Below the pieces are notes generated by a model. It was not told the DNA's origin, searched no databases, and worked only from the letters and a program-made list of their open reading frames with translations. DNA of 64,000 nucleotides from Cloeon dipterum (Eukaryota; Arthropoda; Insecta; Ephemeroptera; Baetidae). Within the stretch, counting starts at the first letter, position 1; each line of letters starts with the position of its first letter. The stretch is taken from NCBI RefSeq assembly GCF_949628265.1, contig NC_088787.1:29502501-29566500 (forward strand). The letters are read 5' to 3'. Shown here piece by piece: positions 24,301-36,400 of this stretch. Position numbers and translations under genes: made by a program.

Positions 24301-27300
24301 GAACTGACTCCCTCCACAACGCCTGTTGATACGGCGTCCCCAACAATGAGAGCCTAATATAATTTAGGAAATGATGATCCCATTTTTGAAACACATTTAA
24401 ATTTCTCTACCTGACACGTGTTCATTAAAATTTTCACGTGCTGCATGTGGACGATATATGGGCATTTAGACATCGTTTCGTAGACACCTTTCAAAAGACC
24501 AGCAGCTGCATCCCAGTCAGTGTGTCTCTATTTGATTGATAAACATAGTTCAAAATGATTGCACAATTTTTAGAAATCAATACCCTTATCGACGGTTTCT
24601 TGTAAATTTTGCTGAAAACTTTGTCTAGCCGTCGAAGGATGGCTGTCAGAGCAGGTCGCATTGCTTCATTTGACCATTCGGTGGAGGGCAGTATGTCATT
24701 CATGTAACGCTGAAGGCCGCGGCAGCCCATCGTGTCTGGGTCGTAAGGGGACACTTTCAAGAGCGAGTGCGCGATATCTGATAAGCGCTGGAATTATTAT
24801 CTTTGTTAATACGCGAAGGAATTTAATTTTAATGTGCCACCATACCACATGTGCCTTAATATCTAGCAACTCGACCGGCTTTCCTTCTTGTTGCGTTTTC
24901 TTATTCAGCTCGTTCAGACGAGCTGTGCACTTGTTTAAAAAGTCAGCTACCATTGAAAGCAAAATATCCCTTGGCCGCCGAAATTCGTTTCGCATAACCT
25001 GCAACAATCATTATCTTTAGCAATGTGATCTCATTTAAAAAAAAATCTTCCAACCTCCGAGTCTTCAAGGTCCCTTTCATTTCCTGGCCTTGTTCGGCTG
25101 TGATCGCTGACGTATTTTGAGTGGCTATCCTCGTCAAATTCGAATCCTGGCGAGTATGGACCACTGCGGAAATTCCTTTGACTGGATCCTTTGTGATCAG
25201 GACTTGCCTTTTGAGGCCCAGTGTAGTTTCTTCAAACATGGAATTGGTGAAAATAATGTTGTAAAAAAAGCAGATTATCATCTTACTTAGAGAGCGCTTC
25301 ACAGTTATTGACTAGAGTTTTTATCGCAACTGACAATTGCAGCAGTATATCCTTTTCTGATTTTCCGTTGTGCTTGTATGACGGCAGTTGGATTTGTTGC
25401 AAGTAGCAAGGTAGAATTGCTTCTAATATAATCTGCAGACCACGCAAATAGGTAAGAAGCCAGATTTTTAACCTGAATTTGCACGTACCAGCATTTGTTG
25501 AGCCCTGACCGAGTCGGCCGAGTAGGCGACTACCATAACGCACAGCGATATGCAGTCAAAAACGGTGACCATCTCGTTCTCGTCATGGTAACAAAAGTCG
25601 ATCGCTTTTAAAGGTTTCTCTTCTTTCACGAGCTCGCCTATATTCAGAGGATCAGGCGAAGGCGTTTCCAAGCTTAAAAGTAAGTTGAAAAGGCAGCTCG
25701 CCTGAACCTAAATTCGCATTTGATTAACAATTTGTTGCACACGCGATTCAGAATTACCTTGTGGGCATCTCCATACTGGCTGTCGTCGTCCGTGTCTAAA
25801 ATTGCTGAGACGGCGCCAAACATTTGCAGAATAAATGGCTTTCTGTGCATTAGGTAAAACTGCTTAACAGTATATTCAACGGTGCGAGTGACTAGTTTGT
25901 TAGTCTGGTGGTTGGAGTAGATTTGCATTAGGGTTGGCATGACAAGTAAATACCTGGAAAGTAAAATTTGTGTGAATTTGCGTAAAACCGATGAAATTTT
26001 GAAAATGGCAATACCCATTTGTGGAGAAAATATTTTTGAAATAGAACGCCGCATTTATGTAGGTGGCTGTTACGTATCTCAGAATACAGCCACACTCACT
26101 GTGCAGGATAATCGAACCATTCAAGACGTTCAGGAATAAGTGAATATCACCGGAATACGCAAAGTTTCCGGCCATTGCCTCAAACATCCTTGCTATTAGA
26201 CGCACCCACATGAACTTGTGCAGCATGTCAAGGCCGAGCAATTCCTAATCATTTAATTAATATTTAATTATTTTGATTCAAATTATTCGAATTCTTACGC
26301 GGCCCATTTCTCCGCCTTTGTAAAGATCAAGCTCGGATTCCAATGCTTTTCGCGGGAACGATGGCAATTTCATCAACTCTTCGTGCAAGAAAACAACTCT
26401 TTGCACAACCTTAACAAAATTTGACTTTTGCAAAAACTTTAAATGATCAATTTTACCATATCCACGTTCTTCAGGATGGCCCAAGTGAGCAAAACTTTGC
26501 CTATCTCGACGAATTTCAGGATGAATGCTTGTTTTTGCAAAGCGTTGTACGCTTCCTCGGGTTCCATGTGCACAAGCTGCAGTTGTGGATACTGCGATCG
26601 CTTGAAAAAGTAGAAATCCCTAACGTAGGCGTTTGGACTGTGTATTTGATCTGCAATTCATATTTTTCCAGTTGAGGTTAGACTGATATAAATGATTTCA
26701 ACTTATTACGAGTTTTGTGATCGACCAAAAAGAATTCCTTGTGCCTCGCTTCGTCGATTCCAAAAAAGTCTAGCGACTCACGCAAAATTTGTAGAAATTG
26801 CGTGTCTTCCTGCACAGGAAACTGGGACGGAATCCCACCAACGTCTTGTTCTAAAGTAAAAACTTTGCATTAAAATGTGTATTTTTGTTCTTGAAAATAC
26901 CTTGAGGCCCATGGACAATGATTTTCTTTGCTGACGGCACATTCGCTGTTAACAAGATTGAAGCATCGCACTGCTCTTTTCTTAAAATCTGTTTCAAGTC
27001 TTTGAACATTATTCCGTGAACACTGTGCACGACCTGTGATTCAAAATTATTATAATTAAAATGTTTAATATATAAACACAAACCATCCAAAGAATAGAGA
27101 GCGCTGTACCGACTAGTTCTTGGCCACCCTCGTGCGGAGTGCGCACGTAAAACATGACATAGCCAATGATGTAGTTGTAAAGGGCGAACGCCGCTTGTTG
27201 GGGCAGTTTCGGCACAAAGCGAATCAGGTGTCTCAAAATTTTAAACATGAGATCCTGCTTTTCGCGGGTCACCCTTTCCAAAACGTAGCGGAGGAAAAGG

Positions 27301-27496
27301 GCGCTGTCCTCGACCAAACAGTTCCAGATGACTTGGTACGCAACCTCGTAAACGGCACTGCCGTCAGGGGCAACTGCGGCGTCATCCAGAAGTCCAATTA
27401 TCTGGATCACGGACGCGCAAAGACAAGAGGGGAACAGTGAGTGCGCCGCACTAACTGCGTGTGCTCGAGCTTGAGCAGTGTCCTGTTGCTCCTCGT
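18308..27496 (-). CDS. unc80: UNC80 segment 3: coding exons 35-56 (residues about 1969-3362)
   Basis: Exons: 27496-27084, 27033-26901, 26850-26710, 26650-26457, 26409-26299, 26244-26015, 25953-25758, 25707-25489, 25432-25287, 25229-25055, 24998-24846, 24787-24584, 24527-24411, 24353-24210, 23090-22967, 22910-22698, 22644-22460, 22407-22242, 22192-22019, 21762-21589, 19877-19729 and 18730-18308. Exons 35-51 are the best conserved part of the protein. The last five encode an acidic, proline- and serine-rich tail with a basic KTFRLRKSRKSK segment. The end at 18308 is a normal stop; the last exon is single and 423 nt long. Intron 48 (1.1 kb), intron 54 (1.7 kb) and intron 55 (1.0 kb, with a nested transposon) are the long ones here. 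Confidence 0.9.
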
Positions 27497-30400
27497 CTGC
27501 AACATTGGTGGTTGAAATAAATTTAAAAAAGGTTTTATTCCATCAAAATCAAACACCAATAAAAATCAAGATGTACAATATGTTCTGTTAGATTTTGAAT
27601 TTAAAATAATTTATCACCATCATCATGATCCTCGTGTAGATGCAAACTGGGTTCGTAAGCTGCTTGGAATGTGATGGGAATGGTGGTGATCAAAAAATTT
27701 TCTCTTTCCTGCCGCTTTTTGTCCTCCTCTGCCTGCAAGGCTAATTTTATCAATTCTGTCTGTTGCTTCTTTCGTGTCTTAGTTGCGGTCACAAGTGACC
27801 TCTGCAAAGCGAGGGTATAAAAATGATAGAAATGTCACGATAACGGTGCTGGGGGCTCACGTGGCTTTCTTGGCTAATTGTGACCTCCTCAACTTTCGTC
27901 TTGACTTGCGGCATCCACGGAGGATCAACGACAGGCAGACTTTCAATGCCTATCTTAGGCGAAGGCAGGGTGAATTCAATTCCGGGGGGTGGTACCTTAA
28001 AATTTAGGTAGGCGCCCTCTTCCATGCGCGACCAAACTTGAAACCTCGACTTCCACAGAACTTGAAATCTAGAATAATACATTTATTTAACAAGGGTAAT
28101 ATAATAATCGCAAATTACCTCAAGACAGCCTGTATTCGCGTTGTCACATCGCTGTGCTGCAAGCAGTGTTGCATCACGTTTGATGCGTGGGCAGGCGCTT
28201 TGACTGCCGCCAAAATAAATAGAGCTGCAGCCGAGGCAGCAACTTCTTGGCTTGGTTCAAGGAGCAGCTCCCACGCAACTGGCAAGATGTCGATAAAATT
28301 GTCTTCGTGCAATATTACGGCTCCTTTAAGGAGCACCGACATCGGCGAGTGAAAAAGGGAACGAGCCTGCAAGATATATTTTATTCCTTATTGCTTTTTT
28401 TAAACTCATCCTGTAGGATCATTTTTACGTGAGCTTTAATATATTTCAGTATTGGTGGCTCATCTTTGTTGTCTCTGGGGTGTGGTGTATATGAAGGATC
28501 TCTCCCTCTCTCACTGTCCTGTTCGGCTATATCCCTTGAGGAGTCGCGTGAAAATTTTAGATCAACTCTGAAAAAAAAGATGATAAATTGTTGCATAAGG
28601 CTTACGAAAAAAATTGAGCTAACCTGTCTTTTTTTCCAAGGCTGTCCTTTCTTCTAATAGGCGAAGTCTGTGAACTGGTTTGATCAGACACCTTTCGGCC
28701 TCTTTGCTTGTCCTTCTTGTCACTCTGCCCAAGTTTTTCAATCAGCGGATTCTTGTAGTCGCCTGTTATTCCAAACTGTTCGCCGTAAACTTTACGAACA
28801 GACTTGATGAGTCGGTTACAGGCACGCATGTGACGTCGATAGCAATAAGGGTGGCAGTAACCCTGGTGGCTGCAATAGAAGTTGTACGAGTTGGCTAGCT
28901 GCACGACCGTCTGGAAATGATTAAGACCTTTGCAAAATATATCTGACACGTTTAGCAATTAGAGCGTACTTTCATCCAGGGCATGTTTTTGCTGCAACAC
29001 CCGTCGTCGGTGTCGTTGCTGTCGCTGGGGCTTTCGGGCGGTTGCTCGTCGCTGAGCACCCCGGGGGACTCTTCGCCTCCACTTCCGGCGCCGTCGGCTC
29101 CGTGGTCGGACGTGTCTGATCTGTCGGATATTGAGCTGACTTTTCGTTTGGACTGGATCGAGTCGGCGCGACGGACTGACGGCTGGTTGCCTGAAACGGC
29201 TAAAGCACCAAGTGAGTGATGACAGTATATTATATTGCAGTTTCAAAGCGAGACTCACAGTCAGTGCTTTCGTTTTCACTGCGGCTGCTCGCTTCTTTCG
29301 TGTTCCTCCGCAATTTCAGACTTCTCCTTTTAAAAGACCCTGCGGTTCCCGCATTTGTTCCGCGGCGAAGAAGGTAAGGGCGACTTGTAGGGATTCTAGG
29401 AGCAGGAGCAGCTGGAGTGCCGACAACTGAACCACGTTTTTTCTCCTCGACCGCCACTTCCTCACCCTTCATTGTTAAAATTTTTATTCAATTTTAAATA
29501 ATTTTATTTTTTAAAAACTACTTGAGCAGTTACTGTCGTGTTGCTGCTTCCCTCCGACTCGTTGTCCGGCTCGTGCAGAACGAAGCTTATTTTTCGCTCA
29601 GAATTTTGCCCACCTATTTTAAAATTATTCACTTAAAAATAAAACAGAGGGATCACTGACCGTTATCTTTGTCTCCGGCGATGGACTGAAGACTTTGGGC
29701 TGAAGTCTGCGAGTGTCCCATTGAGGACAGAGCCATGCTCCAGCGTCTGTTTGCATCCTTGCTGTACAACTTGTCCCAGCCTGCTGGTGGGCGGTCTTTA
29801 TTGGACAGTCGGCTCGACTTAGGAAGGGCTTGGTATGTTTCCCTGAGGAAGGTTGTTATTTCCAGAAGTAACAGGCACGCAACCATCCTCAACGATAGGG
29901 GACACTGAAGGCCCATTAGGCCAATGCTCGCTGTAAAACAGAAAAGTCGAGATTGACTATAATTTTTCTATGAACCTTTATTACCTTCGTCGAGAAAATC
30001 CTCTTCTTCGTCCTGCAGCATGAGCTCTTTCTGCCTGAGCTCGTCAGTAACCATGGCCACGATGTTTGGGACGTGCTGTTTATCTTGATGGATCATGTCC
30101 TCGAGCCTGGCGCCTATTGTCTCTGCCCACTGGTAAAACATCTTTCCCGCGTAACGCTGAAATATGTGCGACCTGCGTAGGCCTGACGGTGCGGTCGTGC
30201 TGCCTCGACTCGGCACCGATGGGCGGAACATTGGGAAGTTGAGGCGCATCCACATAGGCCACTGGCCGCGGTTACAATTATGCACGAAAAAGCAGCACTC
30301 CAAAAGAAGACAAGCCTTGGACACCACCGGTGCGTTGGGCTGGGTTGAACATGGAATTATTTAAATTAAAATTGCTTTGGAATTGTGTATTACTATTTTT

Positions 30401-33400
30401 TACCAAATCTAAAAGGGCAGCGAGTAACTGTGCATCTGGAACAGAGCCTGGCTGGCAAATTTCAAGTAGAAACGAAAATCTCAGCATCCCATTGTACACA
30501 GGTAAAATCGGAACCAGTTTGCGCTCCTTTAAAACCACAAATTCTGATTCCCTTCTGTTGTCGCCGATCTCCATTGAGTTTTTCCTGCTGAGATCTGAAA
30601 AGAATCCATTTGTTAGGAATTGCATTCAGGATTTTACTTCTCTTACGACTTCCTGGTGCTTCCTCCATGACTCCGTCTTTTTTCTTGCCTTTATTTAAAC
30701 CGATTTTCATCAGTTGACCCTCGACCTTCCTTCGCGCTTTTTGGAATGTTTGTCCGACGTGAGAACTTTAATTTGATTTTTTCCTAAATAAAATATTGTT
30801 TACTCTCGAGCTATATTCTTTTTACCTGACGCTATTTTTGCCTCCGCCTTTCGAGTAATGGTACATGCCAAGTGAGGATTGCCTTATGAAACCAGAGTCA
30901 ATGGGCGATTCCCCGCCTTCGTGACTCTCGGTTGATTCTGCACGTGAATGGTCCCGCTTGAACCAGGCGCTCAGTTTTCCACCCTTTTGGCTTGTTTTGA
31001 TCGCGGGACTCACGGGCAGCTCAACACCAAGGTTGCGTTCGCTATGCCTCGGAGTAAGGATGTGGTGTTTCCGGCGAACATTGCTCAAAGGGCTTTGCGT
31101 TTTTATTGGTTCATCGGTCAATTCCGTTTCCAGAAGACTCTAAAAATTGCACCACGGTCTCAATATTTCAACTTGTTCTTTCATATTTTCTCCAAAAATG
31201 GTGGGAAAATTTTGACTTCAATGATTTTGATTTTTACCCAACATTTTTGCACACCAAGAGAGACATGAATTATTGTAAAGGTGCAATTACATAAAACTTG
31301 GTGAATTAATTCCACAAGTCAAAGCGCACACCATGCACTACGTCTAACAAAACGAAAACAAAAAATCTACTTTTCTAAAAGCAACATATCGGCTTTCTTT
31401 TTAATTGTATTTTTTTTCTCATAAATTTTAACGGTCAACTATGAGCTCGGATAAGGCGTACAGCGCAGGTAGAGGAAGTGCTCCTCTTTTTAAAAAGGAA
31501 CTTTCTTCCGGAGGCTGCTCTGTTCTCGTCGGGGATTGTGTAGGATGGTTCGGAGGGCGCTGCGGCCGCACTTGACGTGGAGGCCTCCTGCTCTTCGGCC
31601 GGTCCGTGGACATGTCTGTCAAAGTGAACACATGCCCCGCAGTGGGTACTAGCTAATACGTTTGTTCGAGGTGGAGGGGTTGCGAAGGGCCTGATTTTAA
31701 CGGGGGCACGGGGAGCACTCGAAAAACAGCATGAACTTCTACTCGAAGGGGCAGAGGGTAGCTTTTAGAGCAACACTTGGGCGGGTAATGAGAAATGGCA
31801 AAAACAAACACGCAAAAATTGTGAAAAGGTGGGTTGTCTCATCAAAAATCAACATATAGTTTTCTAGCTGCTGCGTTTGTTTTTGCTCGTATAAAAATGG
31901 TTTCACCGTTATTGGTAAAAGCGGTGTAGCAGGTATGGAAGTTGAAAAATTAGATGAGAATATACCAGAACGCATTCAAAATGTACAATTGGCCAATATG
32001 TATAAGACTGGAGACGATAGATGGAGTAGATAGACAGAGTACAGAGGAAAGCGAACTATTTGTACAAAATATATACGATATATAATATCTTAAAAACCGA
32101 TAAAATACTGCAGAGCGGAAGGAGTTCGAAAAAATGCAACAATGAAAGGCTCAAACTTGAGGAAAGAGGCTCAAGCTCTGGCACTGCGGTTATGTCAAAA
32201 AAACGATTTTATACAATCAAATAATCAGCTAGTAAAATCACTCAAATTATTTATAGAATGCACTTCTTAGCTGCAGAGTTAAATTAATTTTTCAACTTAC
32301 AACCGTGGAGTCTGCGTTTATATGCATTTGGCTGGCTGTCCTGCGTGATTGAACACATTTCTTTATTATTTTTTGCTTTAAAGAGGCGAACCTCAAATAG
32401 GTCAAGATTCCATTGAGATATATTTTGTGTGATAAAATGTGGTCAAGCACTCTCAATGTACCTGATGACCCGCGTCGTCTGCGGTTCCGGCTCCTTTTTG
32501 TGCGGTCTGACGGCCGAGTCGATCAATGCGCTCAGCACCACTCGTCGGAAAACACCGCCGTGTGCTTCTTTGATGTACAAAACAAATTGGCGCACGTCGC
32601 AATACAGAGCCTGGCGAACAAACGTATGTCAGTGCGGACTAGATACACTTTTTGGTCCTTAATTTACCAGGTGCTCTTGAGTTTTGATTTCTTTCATACA
32701 CGTAACAAGTCTGGTTATCAGACACTTGAAAACACAGCTGAGGATCTGCCCTTCGACCCCTCTGCCCCCAGCACCGCCCAAACCGGCACCAAAGTTATTC
32801 GCGTATCCAGACTGGCCTGCGCTCATATCGGGGCTTTTGCTGGCACTTCTCTTTTGGTCTGAAGGAAAATAATTTATGCAACAATTTCAAGCTAAAAAAA
32901 AGAATGAGATACTTAGTGGCGAAAGCAGTGATGCAGGGTCAACACAGTAGCCAGTGTAAGCGTGGAAGAAGTCGAGCAGCTCTCCGATGGGATGGTCTTT
33001 CACGAGTTTTCGGAAAAAACGCGTGAACTGCTTGTGACTTGCGCGGTGCAATTTGGTCAGGATCGACTGGCCCTGTGACCTAAGAAAGTCAGCCGGAGGT
33101 CCACGCTGGCTGTCTGCACAGCCATTGGGGCATCCCAGCTGCTTGAGCACCCTGTCGATGAAGATTTGAATATACAGAAAAACGTCTGGTATAGAAGTAG
33201 AAGCTCACCTGACGACGCAATTAAGGAGAAGGCTGTGCGCTTCGGACACCTGCTCCTCTTCAGGCTTTTCTTCAGAGGATGATTTCGTCGGGCCAGCTGC
33301 ACTACAGCTTGGCATTGGTGATGCCGACGCTGCTGGGGTGCCTTCTGAAAATGCTTTTGTAGTTGTACAAAAAAAAATACCATTTTATATGTTTTACCTG

Positions 33401-36400
33401 CGATGTTCAATCCGTCGAAATGTCTAACGTTAATTTTCAACACCCCAAGCTCCATCAGCAGTTCAGTAAGATTTAAAATCACTTCGCACACCCTCAATGT
33501 GCAGACACCGTCTTTTTGCGAAGCAGCGTGGACAGCCTGCAAAAAAACGTTAAATCGATTGGCTTTGAAATTTAAAGAAACAATGTGATAGTACCTTAAC
33601 CACCACTTGGTAATCAATTTCTCCGTCTTTTGTGATGTATTTCGCTGAGCCAGGTACCTCGAGCGTTTCTTCCTTCGAGTATGTAATATTGGAGTCGGTC
33701 TGTGACCTGGTTAAACTCGCCTTCCTCTCGACACCCTGGCGACCCTGCAGACTGAGGGCATCTAACTGGCTGTCAATTGATCCCTGGCCAAAGAGCTGAG
33801 GTTAATTGAGCAGGTGTTTTGTTGATTTTTATTTTAACCGATCGAAGCTATTTACAACAATTAATTATAAATTAATTTAATTATCGTACATGCTCTTGTC
33901 GGCGCATAAAGTCTGGTGAGGGTGTAGGGGTGTGTTCCGTGACTGTGATGATGGGGTGCGGTATCGCTGAAGCTGGCGGCTGTGGTGGCTTCACATATTT
34001 TATTTGGCTCAATTCACTGAGGTACCTGCAAAAGGAAGGGGTTAAGTTTTGTCCGAGGGAAGCACCAATTCAAAAATATTTTTGTTTTGTGAAAGACTTT
34101 GGTGTTCAACTCGCAGTGAGTTTCCCGACTTCAACTGTCCATATAAACACGATTGCCTTACACAAGACCGTATTTTTTCAAACTACCTAAAGCTACTAAA
34201 TGTCACATTAATTCAAACGACATTTTGCAACAAACCAGAAAATCGTCGGATGTGTTATAATAAATATACAAGTAAGCATGGAATTATTAGGCGGGTTTTT
34301 CGTTTGTGCGTAGGGTCAGATGATAGCTGTTTATGTATAGTATGACAAATGAGCGAGGAAGCGAGAGATAGAGAAAAGCAATGGTGAAGAAGCAGAGTGG
34401 TGGAAGTTATGATTCACTTACCCTGCACTTGCTAATTCATCTATTAAACAGCTAGGACAGACAGAGACAGAGAAACAATAAGTGACAGAGCGCAGTGGGG
34501 CCAGAGTCACCCACGGTTTTGGGGCACCCTTCCACAAAAATTTCGCTCGCCTGATTGATTTGACGCCTCTGATTGTGAGTTTTTGTATATATGCCACTAA
34601 TTTTGCAGCCAATCTATTGAGATTGCGGGGAGTACTTCGCAGACTATTTACATTTGGAACAGTAGTATGTAGTGAGAAGAGAGCGTAAAATTCAGTTTTT
34701 TGAGTCATGCGGAGTGAGCAAGGTTTAATTATTAGATCAATCGTTTTATAGGTCACTATTCGACCCAGCCATGTTTGTACCTGAGACTGGGCATGCTTTT
34801 TCCCTTGACCAGGTTGCTCACTGGTTTGATGGTTTTCACTTCAGAGTCGAGCCGAGGCTCGCAAATTTTGGCCAGCGCAGAGCACGGACGTGGCACCAAG
34901 TTTTCATCTCCAGCGTCCAAACTGCTCGTGTGTTCCTGCCAGAGCAAAATTTCGTCAAAATGTGCAGTCGCCTGCAGATTTCTTAAATACGCAACCCGGA
35001 CAACTCTCGTGTCGACGGGTTGCATACATTTCAAAGTTGCAGGCGCTAGTGTACCTGGTCTGACAGAGAACCGAGTTTTCTCTCCTCGCGTCCGATTTTC
35101 TCCAACGTCTTTTCCGACTTGGACAGCAGCTTTGTTTCTACAAATGCTCTCAGGTCGGCGATTTTGGTTCTTTTCTTTACTTTTTCGCTCGACCTCCTAC
35201 TCATGTTAGGAGTTTCGTCCGACAAGCACTGTTTTTTGTTTCCTGTTAGCAAACCTCAATGAGCTAAAAAATTCATATTATCATCACACAAGTTTTACCG
35301 AGCGACTCGTCCGAATAGTCTATCATGACTTTTGATTCCTTTTTCTTCATTTCCGGACTTTGGTAAATGGAAACTTCAATTTTGGGAATAGGAAGCGAGT
35401 TGCTCCTTCTCCTTGGCTGATATTGGGTTGACGTCTCGTCGTTTATTTCTCTCAGTCTGCGATGCACAAAAATTATTGGTTTTCTCCCGTGAATCATAAA
35501 TCAATTACCTGTGATAAAGGTATTGGAGAGCCCAATAAACTCCCTCCTCGCACCACTGTGAAATGAACAAGCTCCTGAGTACTGCCACGTCCATGAAGGT
35601 GGCGGCGGTCAGGTCGGCGAGTTGCTGCTTTCTTGGAATTCCTCCGGGAGGAGCAAGAAGACTATCACTTGGACTGAAATTGAAAAAAAATGAACTTGTT
35701 ATCACTATCACAAGTTTGTAATCTTGGCACTTGCATTTTAGGGTGAGCCTTGAGTTGCTTCACCTCTTTCGGCACGCTTTTTACTTGAAACAAACTCGGG
35801 TGAGCCTATAAATTTTAGTGAATTTTTATTTTTACCCCGTGTTAAATTTACGTACCGTGTACACGGAGTGTTCTCTGTTCAGCCCATCTGAGTCGGGCAG
35901 GGAAGGCAGCTTCAAAATCACCATGTGCTCTTCCTCAGTGCTTGAACTCTCCTCTGGAATCGTCTCAGGGAAAACTGTTTCTTTTGGAGATGACACCCAA
36001 GGGCTCTGCATAGAAAATAACAATGGTTTTCGAATATATTTTAGATTTTAATCGTAATTTTACATCTTCTCCTTTGTCTTTTGCGTTTTCAGCGCTGCTC
36101 TGTCCACTTGCAGGGCTATCTGTGCTTTCAACACTCGCTGCTCTCCCTTATAAATAATTAAAAGATTAGATTTAAAGGTTTTTTTTATCTTTTGTTTGAG
36201 TATAATTTTTTCAGTGCGTGGTTTGAATTTTAAAATAAATTAGATGAATCACTTTCAAACGTGATTATTCTTACTGGTGCCAGTGAAGACGTCTCCAAAC
36301 GATTTCGAGTGATGGTGTAAGCCAATGGAGGCTTTGCAAATCGGCCTCGGTTTGCACAGAGCCGAAAAGCACTTGGCTGACGGGTGTTTGTACTCCCAGA

